DNA of 64,000 nt from Eremophila alpestris peregrina (lineage: Eukaryota > Chordata > Aves > Passeriformes > Alaudidae). This document shows positions 11,501 through 22,880 of the stretch, in pieces. The notes beneath the pieces were generated by a model that worked only from the letters and a program-made list of their open reading frames with translations, was not told the DNA's origin and did not search any database. Numbering within the stretch: the first letter of the stretch is position 1; every line of letters begins with the position of its first letter. The position numbers and the translations under genes were made by a program. The DNA lies in assembly GCA_009792885.1 (NCBI GenBank), contig WMCF01000173.1:558001-622000 (forward strand), given 5' to 3'.

Positions 11501-14383
11501 TATATGCTGAAGGTACATCTGTGCCCCAGTTTTAAACCACTACGTGGAGACAAAGCTAGAAGCAGCTAAAATCTAACATTCATTTCACAGAACAAGATGA
11601 TGTTCTTGGCTGGTGAGTTTACCCATCACATGTGATAGTACACAGATGTTTGCAATACAACCCAAAGGTAAATGATAATAGCCTGGAGAATACAGGCATT
11701 TTTCTTCCTTTTCTTTTTGACACCCTGACAGAAAAGAAAATTCTTGGTCTTAATCACCTGTACCCAAAGCACAAGGTGATCCATTTCAGTTATCTGACTG
11801 ACAGCACACAGGGAGACACAGACATCAGAACATACTCCTTCCCATTTCCCACATCTGTTTCAGACCTGTTTCTATCCTCTACAGTGCAATTTTAGAAGGA
11901 AATCTATTACTCATCCCAGAAACCCACAGCTTGTGGATTGCAGCATCCAAACTCTGACCATGGGGTTTCCCCCACTTCTTCTCCTTCTCTGCCCCTCAGA
12001 AAGCAACCCTAAGTGGGCTGCCTGACCACAACTTCTTCAAAATGGAGTAAAGCCTCACCATAACACATTCATTTCATACTTCCATTCCATTAACATCCAA
12101 CTCAACAGGTGTTTTCACACTGATGCCTCTGACAGCCATGAAGGTGTCTGCAGAGCAGGTAGATGGGATCTTCCATTACAGTATTAAATCTAGTTCTACC
12201 TTCATGTAGAATCATCATTTTTACATAACACAATTTAGAATATTTGTAACACTAGTCTGAAAAACAGCCCAAGTGTGCATGAATACAACAGGCATTCCTG
12301 ATAGAAAACAGACTGCAAGTATCACATCAATATTGGGGTGCTCATTCCCAGCACTTCATTAGGCTGATTTAAGACAGCTTGCATATACATAACATAAACC
12401 CCTTGCTCCCAATAGGAAACTCTTATTCCTTGTGCTCCAAGTTTATTCATTCCCCTTGTTTGATCAACCACACACTGACCTGAAGGCAGGAATCATGCAC
12501 AGGTGTGATGTACACAAAGAGCAGCTCAGCTCTCAACACCTATTTTAAAGCACAACTCCACCCCATGAAGATTTAGATACATTCAGTGCATATATTTAAA
12601 TTTGTTCCCATTGCTTTTTACAGCAACTACCTGGACTTTTTCTTAGAGAGAAGAGTAAAGGGGATTGGTCTTGTTGTGGTTTAACCCAGGTTAAGGAGGA
12701 GCATCTGTTTACATCACCTCTTCCTTAACAACTGACAAACAGAACAAAGCACGGAGCATTTACCAAGCCAACGAGGCACAGAAACGTGTCTTCAAAGGAT
12801 CTGTAACCATCCTACACTGTTCATTTTAACCACCAAACCAGACATCTCAAGGGGAACTTTGAAAAGCAGTGGGATTTGATGTCCACAAGCCCTTCTGGAA
12901 AGCTACCCACAGGCTGAGAGTATGAGCCAGAGAGAAACAGGATACAGTCAGGGAATAGGACCTCAGGTTTCCTCCTGTCTGTGGTAAGGGCAGGGGAACA
13001 GTGAGAGCACCTGAAAGCAAACCAGCATTGACCCCTGCCAGATCACTTCCTGGTTTTCAGGGTTAAGATTTATTTTCTCCTAAACCACACAAATCTACAT
13101 TCACATGCCAAAGAAATACAAAGAACCTGAGTTTGCAAATGTAAGCAAGTAACATTTTATATCTGTTGGTGAAAAGGCATAATAAACCAAGATCCTCACT
13201 CTGCTCCCAAATACACCTAAAATGGATGATGCACTTGAGACCAATGCTACTGACCCAAATCCTTCCTCCTTTTGCCTTCTGTCTTCCAAATCTCCTCATT
13301 CCCACCACTGACATCCTCCAGCCCCTCCCAAAACACCAGCTTTCCTCTACCAGCACAGTGCCAAAGACCTTTTCCTTGAGATTTTCATATTACATCCTCT
13401 CTTGCAACAGTCCCCAGCTGTCCTCCCCAAGCTTCCTGCCCCAGTTAGAAGGAGAAAGGACCCCACACATCCTGGGAACAATCCTCACATACACCAGGCT
13501 TTGGGATCCCCGGATTTGGAGGGTTCATTGCCACAACTGTTCCCATAGCATGCACTGCCTGTCCCTCTCCCAGCTCTGCAGGCAGGAGAAGGGAACTATT
13601 GAGCTCAGCTCCTGCATCTGTACACAGCTGCATCTTTACAGTTCACTGCTGGCCTTGTCTGAATCAAAGAGTGGGGTTTTAAAATTCAGGCGACCATTTC
13701 CATGAGCTCCTCAGCATTATTTAGCAGCACTGAGAAATACAGTTTGCTACCAAGCTTAGCCTTGGGTTAATGGCCAACACACCCCACATTTCTAATCCAT
13801 CATTGCAAATTTGCAAGTAGATTCAGTAAGTAGTAGAAGCACAGAAGTGCAATAGATAAATTACTGGTCCTAGAATATTTTAACCTGGAGCAAATACAAA
13901 ATATAAAAGATGAGGTTATTTTGATTATAGATTTTAGCTATGGGTTTTGATGTAAAGAGGCAAGTTGGACACTAATTCACCCCTTGAACTGAACTGGCAG
14001 CAGGAGCTCAGAAATAGGCATTTCAAAGGTCACCAAAAGTGCCCCCAAATGTCAGTTTTTAGAGCAACAGCCCAGAGTTACTTGAAATTCCCGGTCTCCC
14101 TTTGCCACAGTCAGGGGCTAGATTTTTCCCAGCAGCAGTAAACCCACCACCCTCAACATAAGACCTGAACTGAGAAGACACAGGAAAAGCTGCCCTAATC
14201 CAATAAAGTAATAATAATTTGCAATCAGAATTTCTATGCCATTCCTTATGCACTAACACTAAATTAGGAAATTTAGGAAACCTCCATGGATTGAGCTCTC
14301 CTCCTGTGTGCACAGGCTGATACAACACCAGAAGAGAAAAGACTTGACCCTGTGTTTTGGGAATTGTTTTAGTTCTGTTATTT

Positions 14384-14580
14384 CACAGAATGGCAGATTA
14401 TCCTAAGTGGGAAGGGACCCCTAGGGATCATCAGTCCATCACCCCTGGCCCTGCATGGACACCTCAGCAATCCCACTCTGGGCCTGACAGTTTTCCAAAC
14501 CCCCCTGGAGCTCTGGCAGCCTTGGGACTGTGATCATTCCCTGGGGTGCCTGGTCAGTGCCCCAGCACCCTTGAGCCTTG
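14384..14580 (-). mobile_element. CR1 LINE 3' fragment, second subtype
   Basis: It starts CACAGAATGGCAGATTATCC and then carries the blocks GGGAAGGGACCCCTAGGGAT, CCCTGGCCCTGCATGGACAC, CTGGAGCTCTGGCAGCCTTG and CATTCCCTGGGGTGCCTGG. It is the same subtype as the copies at 7665 and 39847. Confidence 0.8.
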
Positions 14581-16552
14581 TATTACTCAGCTTCCTCAGC
14601 GCCAACTCACAAACCTTTAAGCAGGGAAGATTCTTGAGACATCCACAACCAAAATTCCACATACATAACCCTTCATCCCTTCTTTAAGACATTCTTTGTC
14701 TCCTCTCCCTAGATGCGAACCCTGGACATTTTAATATTCCTTTCACCCTTAACCCAGCCTAGGAGACATTCTCACTCTCACCTCCCAGTACACTTATTTG
14801 CTCTAGAAATGTTTGGTACAGCACCCCCAAACACCCACAGCACACCTGCATTACCAGGAGCCTGACACACACAGAAATGCAGCAGCCTAAAGTCAGAATT
14901 ACCTCTTTTGGGAAGGCTACTCACACAAACTAATGACTCCAGATGCTATTTCCATATCAGCAAGGACTCCTTCCAGGGCATTGTTTTCCACATGGTCCTG
15001 CACAAACAAGCTTTTAGAAAGCTCACAGTTATTCTCACTGCTGTAAAACAGGAGGAAAGGAAAAATATAGACCCATAAATTGCTTATATGAAGTTCATTT
15101 ATTCTATGGACAGTGCATAATTGTCATAAAACAGTTCACCATGAGTGGTAACTTTCCACAAAGCTATGACAGTCAATTTATGGTAAGTTCTACTTTTGCA
15201 TATGAGGAAAAAAAGTTAGTGCCAACATCCATAAAATTTATAAAGAAAAATGACATCTCCTTAGGCACTTTTCCTTTAAAAAAACCCAAAATCTCTGAAC
15301 TCACAGTCATACATATCTCACTAAGCAAAAACATGCTGGGAATGCTCAAACTGCTCTTGTGCCTTCTGAAATCTCTCAGCTCTGGGTTTCTGTTTTGGTT
15401 TTGTTTAACCTTGGCCTGCAAACTCTCAGTGTCAGCCACACCTCCCATAACTCTTCCTGTGTAAAGAGATTTTAAAGCTGAAGCACAGGGATCTGAGCTC
15501 TCTCTCCAAAGCAAGAGCTGAGCACAAGGCACAAGTCCCACAACAGGTACTTATTCAATACCATTACTCCTGACAGCTCTGGGCAATTTTCTAAGGAAAG
15601 TGAGTAGCTGAGAGATTCAGAGGCTTCAGTTTCATCCTGTGAAGCACCAAGATAAGGTGAGAGTGGAATAATCTCAGGGTTTCCAACCCAAAGGCAGCAG
15701 TGCAGCACATAGAAGTTACTGCGCATCAAGTTGTACTGTCCTCTGAAGGCCCTCTCAAAATGATGCAACTTAAAATTCTTCACTAAGAGGACTGACTGCA
15801 AGTATTTCTTTAGCTATAAAGCAGGTGGGAATGGCAACATACAAACAATTTATAGGGGTATCCTCAAAAGTGACTTTAGAAACTGTCCTACTACCCTTTA
15901 GAGAAAGGCAGCACCATGCTGCTGCAACTGCTACTATCTGTGAGGTTAAAAACATGTAACTATCAAAAGAAGGGAATGGAACTTGTAGGTTCTGAGGTTA
16001 ACATGAGGATTTTATGCTGTAAACAAGTCTCTTGGTCTTGTCCCACAAGATAAACTCTCACAGAACTCAGACACACACCCTCAGAGCCTGGATTCACCCA
16101 AACCGGCTTCCTTCAGCTAATTTTAAAAAACAGGATGAAATGTTATAAACCAAAAGGCAAACTAGAAAACTGCTGTGAGAGAATCAATTCTCATTGTAAC
16201 TCATACTGCTAGAAGAGCCCCAAAACACTCTTATAGAAAGAGTATTAATTACTGGCACAAACTGTGCAGGAAATGGAGCAAGAACAGGAAAATCCCCTGA
16301 TGCAGGAATACTTGTACAGAAGCCTTTTGAGTCCAAGTCCTGTTTTAAACCAGCTTTTTTGTTTTCTTCTGCAAGTCCTATGAAATGCAAAAACCAACTA
16401 CAAGTTCTCCTTTTTCCTACATATCACTTGGCTTTCATCCCGTCTTCAAAGGACTAGAGAATCCAGTTTGACTTCTGTATCTCATTACCTCCATCTACTG
16501 GCAAGAGCTGCTCCTGGTTTATAAAACCCCTCCAGACCCAGTTCATTCTGGA

Positions 16553-16602
16553 TTAAAAAATTAAAAACCAACCCAAACAAACAAAACAAACAAAAAAAAC
16601 CA
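16553..16602 (+). repeat. A/C-rich simple repeat, (CAAA)n-like
   Basis: A degenerate run of AAAC/CAAA units with an A-run, in intron sequence. No flanking element was recognised. Confidence 0.7.
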
Positions 16603-16892
16603 CCCTCCAAACAAATTTCAGAAATATTGGTAATTAAGTAAGTGAGAAAGAAGAACACAAACAATTTAATTCCAAAACATCTGAAGGCACAAGCCAACTT
16701 CCAGAACTCGCACCACTTTTTTTCTGATGTCGAGAATAAATTCCTCCCTACCAGTGTACAAAATTTATCTTTGGGTTGAAAAAATCAACCGCAGAAGCCC
16801 CAGCCTAAGAGTCCATTCAAAATATTAATGTGATTTCCCACTAAACTTTACAGCCTTTACTGGTAACACGTTAGACATAAAGTCAGAAAATC

Positions 16893-17023
16893 CTGCAGTG
16901 GTTCGGGTTGAAAGGGACCTCAAAGCCCAACTCATTCCACCCCCTGCCATGGGCAGGGAACACCTTCCACTAGCCCAGGCTGCTCCAAGCCAGCCTGGCC
17001 TTGGACACTCCCAGGGGTGGGGG
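16893..17023 (-). mobile_element. CR1 LINE 3' fragment
   Basis: The blocks GGTTCGGGTTGAAAGGGACC, CCACCCCCTGCCATGGGCAG, ACCTTCCACTAGCCCAGGCT and GCCTGGCCTTGGACACTCCC identify a 5'-truncated CR1 in sense orientation to AGAP1. Confidence 0.85.
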
Positions 17024-18818
17024 AGAAGAGTAACAGAAACAATAACAGCTCCTATTTAAAAGAATTCCTGGACTAGCAGAAACATCCCAAGGCAATCACA
17101 CTCCCGGCCTCTATTCCTACACAAAGCCATATTTCTTCTGCAAACCAGTTCTTCAAAACAAGTTAACGAAATAAATAACACAATACAATTCAGCCACATC
17201 AAGACATATTTTTAACACTAATGAAGGCTGGTGGTCTCTACAGTCTTGCTTCCCCTACATTAATCCGTATTAGGTGCAATCCTCAAACCTCCAGGTGCCT
17301 GGAAATTTTTGTTATATTCTCCTATTCTTTGAAAAGTATTAGACTATTTTAAGATCTCAAAATTGTTTGTTCTAATGCAAAATAAAATGGATGCTTTCCT
17401 TTCTCCCAGACCTTTTTACATTACTTATTGTACTGTTCCCCATCCTCAACTCTCATTTTGCCAGCAACCAGAAGAGGGCAACATTTTAAATGGTATGTAA
17501 AACCACCACTGATTCAATCAGCTGCACAGCACTGGGACACCAGCGCTTAGTCTTACCAAAAACCACCAGGTTGTCTCAAGTCTTCTCATTTATCACGTAA
17601 CAAGGAAAATTCCCATTTCCTCTTTCTACAGATCCAAGATCTCCAGTGAGTGATTTGATCAGAAAATTCTTGTAAGCAGTGAATTCAGTACTTTCCCATC
17701 AGTATCATGATGCTTCAGCCCAAGCACAACTGTTCTGGAGATACTGTTAACCTGCATTACTCCATGCAGTGCATTTAAAAATGAGACCTTTTCTGAAGCA
17801 CTTCAGACTCTTTATTTACCACACTGTGTTCCTAAAATACACTCACAGTTTACGCAACTCATTTTTTTCATGCAACATACTTAACTTTCACAATAAAGTC
17901 AAAATGACAATCCACTTGAGACAAGGGAAATGCAAACCCTTTTCATCTCATGATAAATAACACACATTCAGTTGTTCTCTGAAATTCAGTGAGCAAAACA
18001 TGCTCTGATCCATCCAAGACAGTGCTGCTCACTGATCCACAAGCAGAGCCACAGAACTCTCTAAGAGACTGCTGCTATGGTGATGCCTCTTCAAGAGTGA
18101 GCAACATCCACAAAAACACCGCGCAGAAACATGGCAAAAAAACTCCTCTGGGCTTTAAATAGTAAATTTCCATTTGGGGAGTGAGAGAGAAATGTTACCA
18201 TGGAAAAACAGTTTCAAGAAAGAATGTTAATGCCCTCGATCAAAGTTAAACCTGGAATCCACCTGAGAGATTTGTTTTTCCTTACATGGATGCCCAACAG
18301 GCTCCATTAATCTAATCTTTAAGAAGTGTTTGTTGCTAAATCTGATTTTTAGCTGTTCCTCAATGCCTGGCACAGTTAACACCTGAGAATGAACCTGTGC
18401 CTGTGAGTTTGTTCATATTGTGCTCAATCAAACCTGCTCTAACTTCACCTGGTCCGGGTTGGTGCTGCCTGTGAGGAACACTATAGGGAACCACAGCATA
18501 TGAAGGCATCCAGGACTAATCTGTGCCTGATAACAGAATATTCCCAGCTTGGATTGTTCTGGGAGTAAGGACGAAGATGCTTGGCATTCTGTATCAGAAT
18601 CCTTCAAGATTTTACCTCAGTTTCCAAGAGAACTAAGTACTTACTGTGTAAGTCAGGCTGATGTATTTAAAATTCCCCACAGTTTTATAGATGTATTGAG
18701 TTTTAAAATGCAATAAAATATTTTCAAGGTATGACATATAGAATTTTTTGAAAATCAAATTTCACTTCATAACTAAGCTCCACTCATGGAAAAAGTCTCA
18801 ATTACATAACAGGAAAGC

Positions 18819-18832
18819 AAAAAAAAAAAAAA
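18819..18832 (+). repeat. Poly-A run (14)
   Basis: Fourteen A in AT-rich intron sequence. No retrogene or SINE body was recognised upstream of it. Confidence 0.8.
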
Positions 18833-20481
18833 GGAGTAAAAATTAAAGTCCCAGAAGAAGTGGAAAGGCCACGCTGATTTACTAATACTGGCTTAAATAC
18901 TCAGTCCCAGGCTGATCTCTCCCCAGAAATCTAGCAGGAAACTGAACCCAAACTGCCCTTTTGTACCAACTCCTGAATACCAAGAGTTTGGGGCAAGAAG
19001 TGGCACATTTTTTCCAGCATGTGCAGATAAACTGGCCCTTGAGGCTGACTAATTAGGCAGCTCTTTAAGGGAATGAAAGATCATGAACCAAAAGCTTATG
19101 AGCCAAGATCAAACAGCTCAGTTGTGTGTGTATGATACCCCTCAGATGTTTTCCCAGAACTGTACTTCCTGTGCAGAAGCTGCTTTAAGCAAAATATTCA
19201 CACAGACTTAAAATTTAGAAGGTGGGCCAAGTGTTTGTTAATAAAAAGCTTTTAATTTATCTTATTCTGAGAAAGTAAGTGTTTAAGCATTTCTACAGTC
19301 ACATATTTAATGAAAACAGAGCACATACCATGCTCATCCTCCTTCAGGCTTCTCCTGCACTCAGCCCTGTCAATTAAATAACCAGTTCTAGAAATACTGA
19401 GTCAAACATCAATATTGATAAAGGCTTTTTATTAAGTTGAAAATTGTTTTGTATTCTTACTCCTCTGCTAGCATTTTATGTTATTTTTTATTTATCCATC
19501 TACTGAAGTACCAACATTGCCATTTTCCCAAAAAAGCACTCTTTTAACAAGCTCTAAGCTCATGATCATAATTCAGACTTTCTTCCCATATCCACAGCAC
19601 ATATCTTATTTATACTGTTTCCCTTTTGTATATTGTACCTTCTATTCCAACTAGAGAAAACTGACTACATTTAAAACAGAATATTGTATTTCCGATTCAA
19701 CAAAGACCTGCAAGGCCTAGAGCCAGTATTAAAGGTTTATGGGATTCCAAACCCCTGGATACTCATTAGCAAATGAGCCTTCAATGCCAGGGTCCTGGAA
19801 GATTTTAGCCTCACTTGCCAGTAATCTTTGGAATTTCACTGCACTGACAGCACAGCAAACTCTCACCTAACATCCGTCTGCTTCCAAAAGTCACCTGAAT
19901 TACTGGTATTGGAGTTCCTCGTGTACCAACCAACTCTGCTTTTATTCATATACCAATTATGAATGTTAATTACTTTGCCACATCCCAATTTATACATGGT
20001 CATCACTGAGGACACTAGAATTGTTAAACTCCACAAAATCAAGTGAAAATAAACACAGAATAAGCCCAAGTGTTCTCCTTTTTTTAACAGGTTATTAGAA
20101 GAGGTCCTGATAGAGGCAGTTGTAAATACTGTTCAGGCAAAGCTATGCAAACTAACATAATGCTCCCTCATGTAAGAGATGATTCATGGTGGGAATCAAC
20201 ATTTCACCTGCAGAGCTCATGAACAACAGCTACCTCTTCCCCTCTGCACAGGTACCACCAACTAATCAGGAGTGATCTGCCTGCACTGGTTATCTTGCTA
20301 CTCTGTTCTGCCCATAGACACTGCTCACAAATATTGTCTGGTTAAAGAAAAGTATCAATCCAGCAATTACTTTCCAATATTTTAAGAATATTATGAATAT
20401 TGCTAATCACAATAGAAACAATCTTGCTCTGTCCTTAGTGCAAGGTTCCATCTCTATTCACACAAACAATGAGAATTTTAA

Positions 20482-20494
20482 TTTTTTTTTTTTT
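20482..20494 (+). repeat. Poly-T run (13)
   Basis: Thirteen T in AT-rich intron sequence. No attached element was recognised. Confidence 0.8.
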
Positions 20495-20789
20495 AAGATT
20501 ACGCACTCTTATTAAAAACACCTTGATGACCTGGAAGGTTCTCTCTGATTGCAAAGCCTCTCGTCTTTCTTTAGTTCACTGCACAGTTCCCAACACCTGA
20601 GGACTTTCAATTAATCACTAAAGTCCCTGAAAACTGAAATGCTCCATTTATTCTGAATAGCCTGGGCCTTCAGAAACTTATCCAAATTTCTCTTTTCCAT
20701 TTCCAGAGTCAGGATGCTTTTAGCAGCTTGACAATATTACTTTGGTACAGAAGACTTCATAAGAACCTCAACTTTTGTAACTGCTACCT

Positions 20790-20925
20790 ACAGAATCTCA
20801 GACTGGTTTGAGCTGGAAGGGACCTTAAAGCTCATCCAGTTCCACCTCCTTCCACTATTCCAGGTTGCTCCAAGCCCTGTCCAACATGGCCTGAAACACT
20901 TCCAGGGATGGGGCAGCCACACTTT
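20790..20925 (-). mobile_element. CR1 LINE 3' fragment
   Basis: The blocks CAGAATCTCAGACTGGTTTG, GGAAGGGACCTTAAAGCTCA, AGGTTGCTCCAAGCCCTGTC and CACTTCCAGGGATGGGGCAG are typical of a CR1 3' end. The copy is truncated. Confidence 0.85.
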
Positions 20926-21441
20926 GAGACCTCATGTTACGGCTGCCCCTGTCAGATCCTGGCTTGAAAAGGACTTAGCACCTATCTATGAGAGAACAAA
21001 TTTAAAACAAATCCACTCTAAAAAATCATTTCAGTTCCTTGTACCTAAAATTCTGAAAGCTGGAAAATTCCTTGCTGTTGATCTCTCAAACCATGGGGTT
21101 GAACTTGGTCACCACCACGATCTCCAGGATATAAGATCCAAGCAGGCACTGATGCTGCCAAGAATTCAATTGACAAGAAGCTGATGAGCATCAGGAAAAT
21201 CCTACAGAGCCCCATATCTCACATTTTTATAAAAGCTGACACTGGAGCATATTAGTTGCAATTCCAAATACAATAAATATCCCCAGCATGTATTTATATT
21301 TACCAAGAGCCCCATTTTTTTTAATGTGTTATTAACACTACACAATTAACATGTTGTTTTGACTGCCACCAAGCCCAGATGAGTTCATACTGGGCAGAAG
21401 TTAATTAGTGCTTCATTCCAAAAGTAGAAAATGGAACAGTT

Positions 21442-21453
21442 GGGGGGGGGGGG
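21442..21453 (+). repeat. Poly-G run (12)
   Basis: Twelve consecutive G isolated in AT-rich intron, followed shortly by a T9 run and GCTGCTGTTGCTGCT. This is a simple-sequence patch that is likely length-variable. Confidence 0.8.
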
Positions 21454-22002
21454 ATTTATGTAGGATTTTTTTTTGCTGCTGTTGCTGCTACTATATTGGG
21501 ATTTTTTACGTTTCCAGATTTTTGTCTTCCCAAAGAGACTGCTTGAAGCAAAGTCATGAATTCTAATAATCATGTGTATTATCAGCTTCCTCAGCAGACA
21601 AGGAGCACTGCTCATTATCACCACCTTTGCATTTACTTGTACCTATTGCTCCTGGGATATCAACATTATGCCTGAGGCTTACAACACATCTGAACTCCCA
21701 AAAAAGGTACTTCTTAATGTGGATACTCCCTAAAGGAAAAAACCTGAAGTTAAGATCCTTAAAAGCACATGCATCAATTTTTGTGTTATATATATGAAGT
21801 TTATTCATCATTAATGACAAACGTTTTGTCACATCACATCCCCTAATTTAACATTCAGACACATCTGCAGACATTAACTGAGTCTTGACTGTTGCCACAA
21901 TATTTTCAGATGCCCTCCACAGAAAATATTTCTGAAAAGAAGCTCAAATTAATGTCACTGCAGGATTGTCTCTGGATGGGACTCTCAGTGTTCTGGTCTG
22001 CT

Positions 22003-22076
22003 TGACAAGATGGTGACTGGCCAAGGGCTGGACTTGAGAATCTTGGAGGCCTCTTCCAACCTTAACAATTCCAGTT
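22003..22076 (+). mobile_element. CR1-like 3' remnant
   Basis: The sequence GGCCAAGGGCTGGACTTGAG followed by AATCTTGGAGGCCTCTTCCA and ACCTTAACAATTCC resembles the sense 3' terminus of an older CR1 subfamily. It is diverged and short, so the assignment is tentative. Confidence 0.55.
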
Positions 22077-22280
22077 TCAGGAATAGTGAAACCACAGCAG
22101 TCAGAGTTCTGCTAGCCAAAAGTCTCATTTTGCTAATTTTTAACTACCTGAAGACAAAATATAAGGATATCAAAGTAACTCAGAGTCGTTTACAGATCAC
22201 AAGTAACATCAGGCACTTGAACTCCTCAGAGCAAATACTGAGACTCTGCTATAAACAATTATTTACTATTTTTAATTAAT

Positions 22281-22356
22281 CTGCTAAAGCTTCCTAAACC
22301 CCTACCCCCCTAAAAAACCTGCTAAAGCTTCCTAAACCCCTACCCCCCTAAAAAAC
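22281..22356. repeat. Perfect 38-bp tandem duplication
   Basis: The 38-bp unit starting CTGCTAAAGCTTCCTAAACC occurs twice head-to-tail with no mismatch (22281-22318 and 22319-22356). It contains a C run and a poly-A-like end. Perfect identity in neutral intron sequence points to a recent duplication or an assembly artefact. Confidence 0.95.
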
Positions 22357-22491
22357 ATCCATTTCCCAGATTGTGATGTACACCACGTGTTTGTTTTGGC
22401 TCTACCAGGGGAAGAAGCTGCTACCATTGCAGTTGTGCCATGAATCCATATAATTGGATTCCAAGGATTTCTTATAAAATGGGTGTCATTA

Positions 22492-22880
22492 GCCTGGGGA
22501 AGAGAAGGCTCCAGGGAGACCTGAGAGCCCCTCCCAGTGCCTAAAGGGGCTCCAGGAGAGTTGGAGAGGGACTTGAGACAAGGGATGGAGGGACAGGACA
22601 CAGGGAATGGCTTCAAACTGCCAGAGGGCAGGGATGGATGGGATATTGGGAAGGAATTGTTCCCTGTGAGGGTGGAGAGGCCCTGGCACAGGGTGCCCAG
22701 AGAAGCTGTGGCTGTCCCTGGATCCCTGGAAGTGTCCAAGGCCAGGCTGGACATTGGGGTTGGAGCCACCTGGAATGGTGGAAGGTGTCCCTGCCCATGG
22801 CAGGGGTGGAACCAGATGATGCTCAAAGGCCCTTTCCATCCCAAACCAGTCAAGGATTCTGCAATGATTCCAGAAATGCC
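22492..22880 (+). mobile_element. CR1 LINE 3' fragment (longest of its subtype here)
   Basis: It starts TAGCCTGGGGAAGAGAAGGC and carries, in order, GGCTCCAGGGAGACCTGAGA, AGTTGGAGAGGGACTTGAGA, ACTGCCAGAGGGCAGGGATG, TCCCTGGAAGTGTCCAAGGC, GTCCCTGCCCATGGCAGGGG and a terminus TCCCAAACCAGTCAAGGATT. About 0.39 kb, it is a well-preserved 3' end of the songbird-type CR1, antisense to AGAP1. The 217-codon opening on its other strand is an artefact of the repeat. Confidence 0.9.

Noticed and set aside
12670..12692. TTGTTGTGGTTTAACCCAGG, resembling the start of some avian retroviral LTRs
   Set aside because: Only about 20 bp match, with no LTR body, primer-binding site or internal sequence. Too short to call.
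13166..13705. 179-codon plus-strand open frame
   Set aside because: C/T-rich sequence with no recognisable domain and no splice or promoter context. It is most likely a chance opening.
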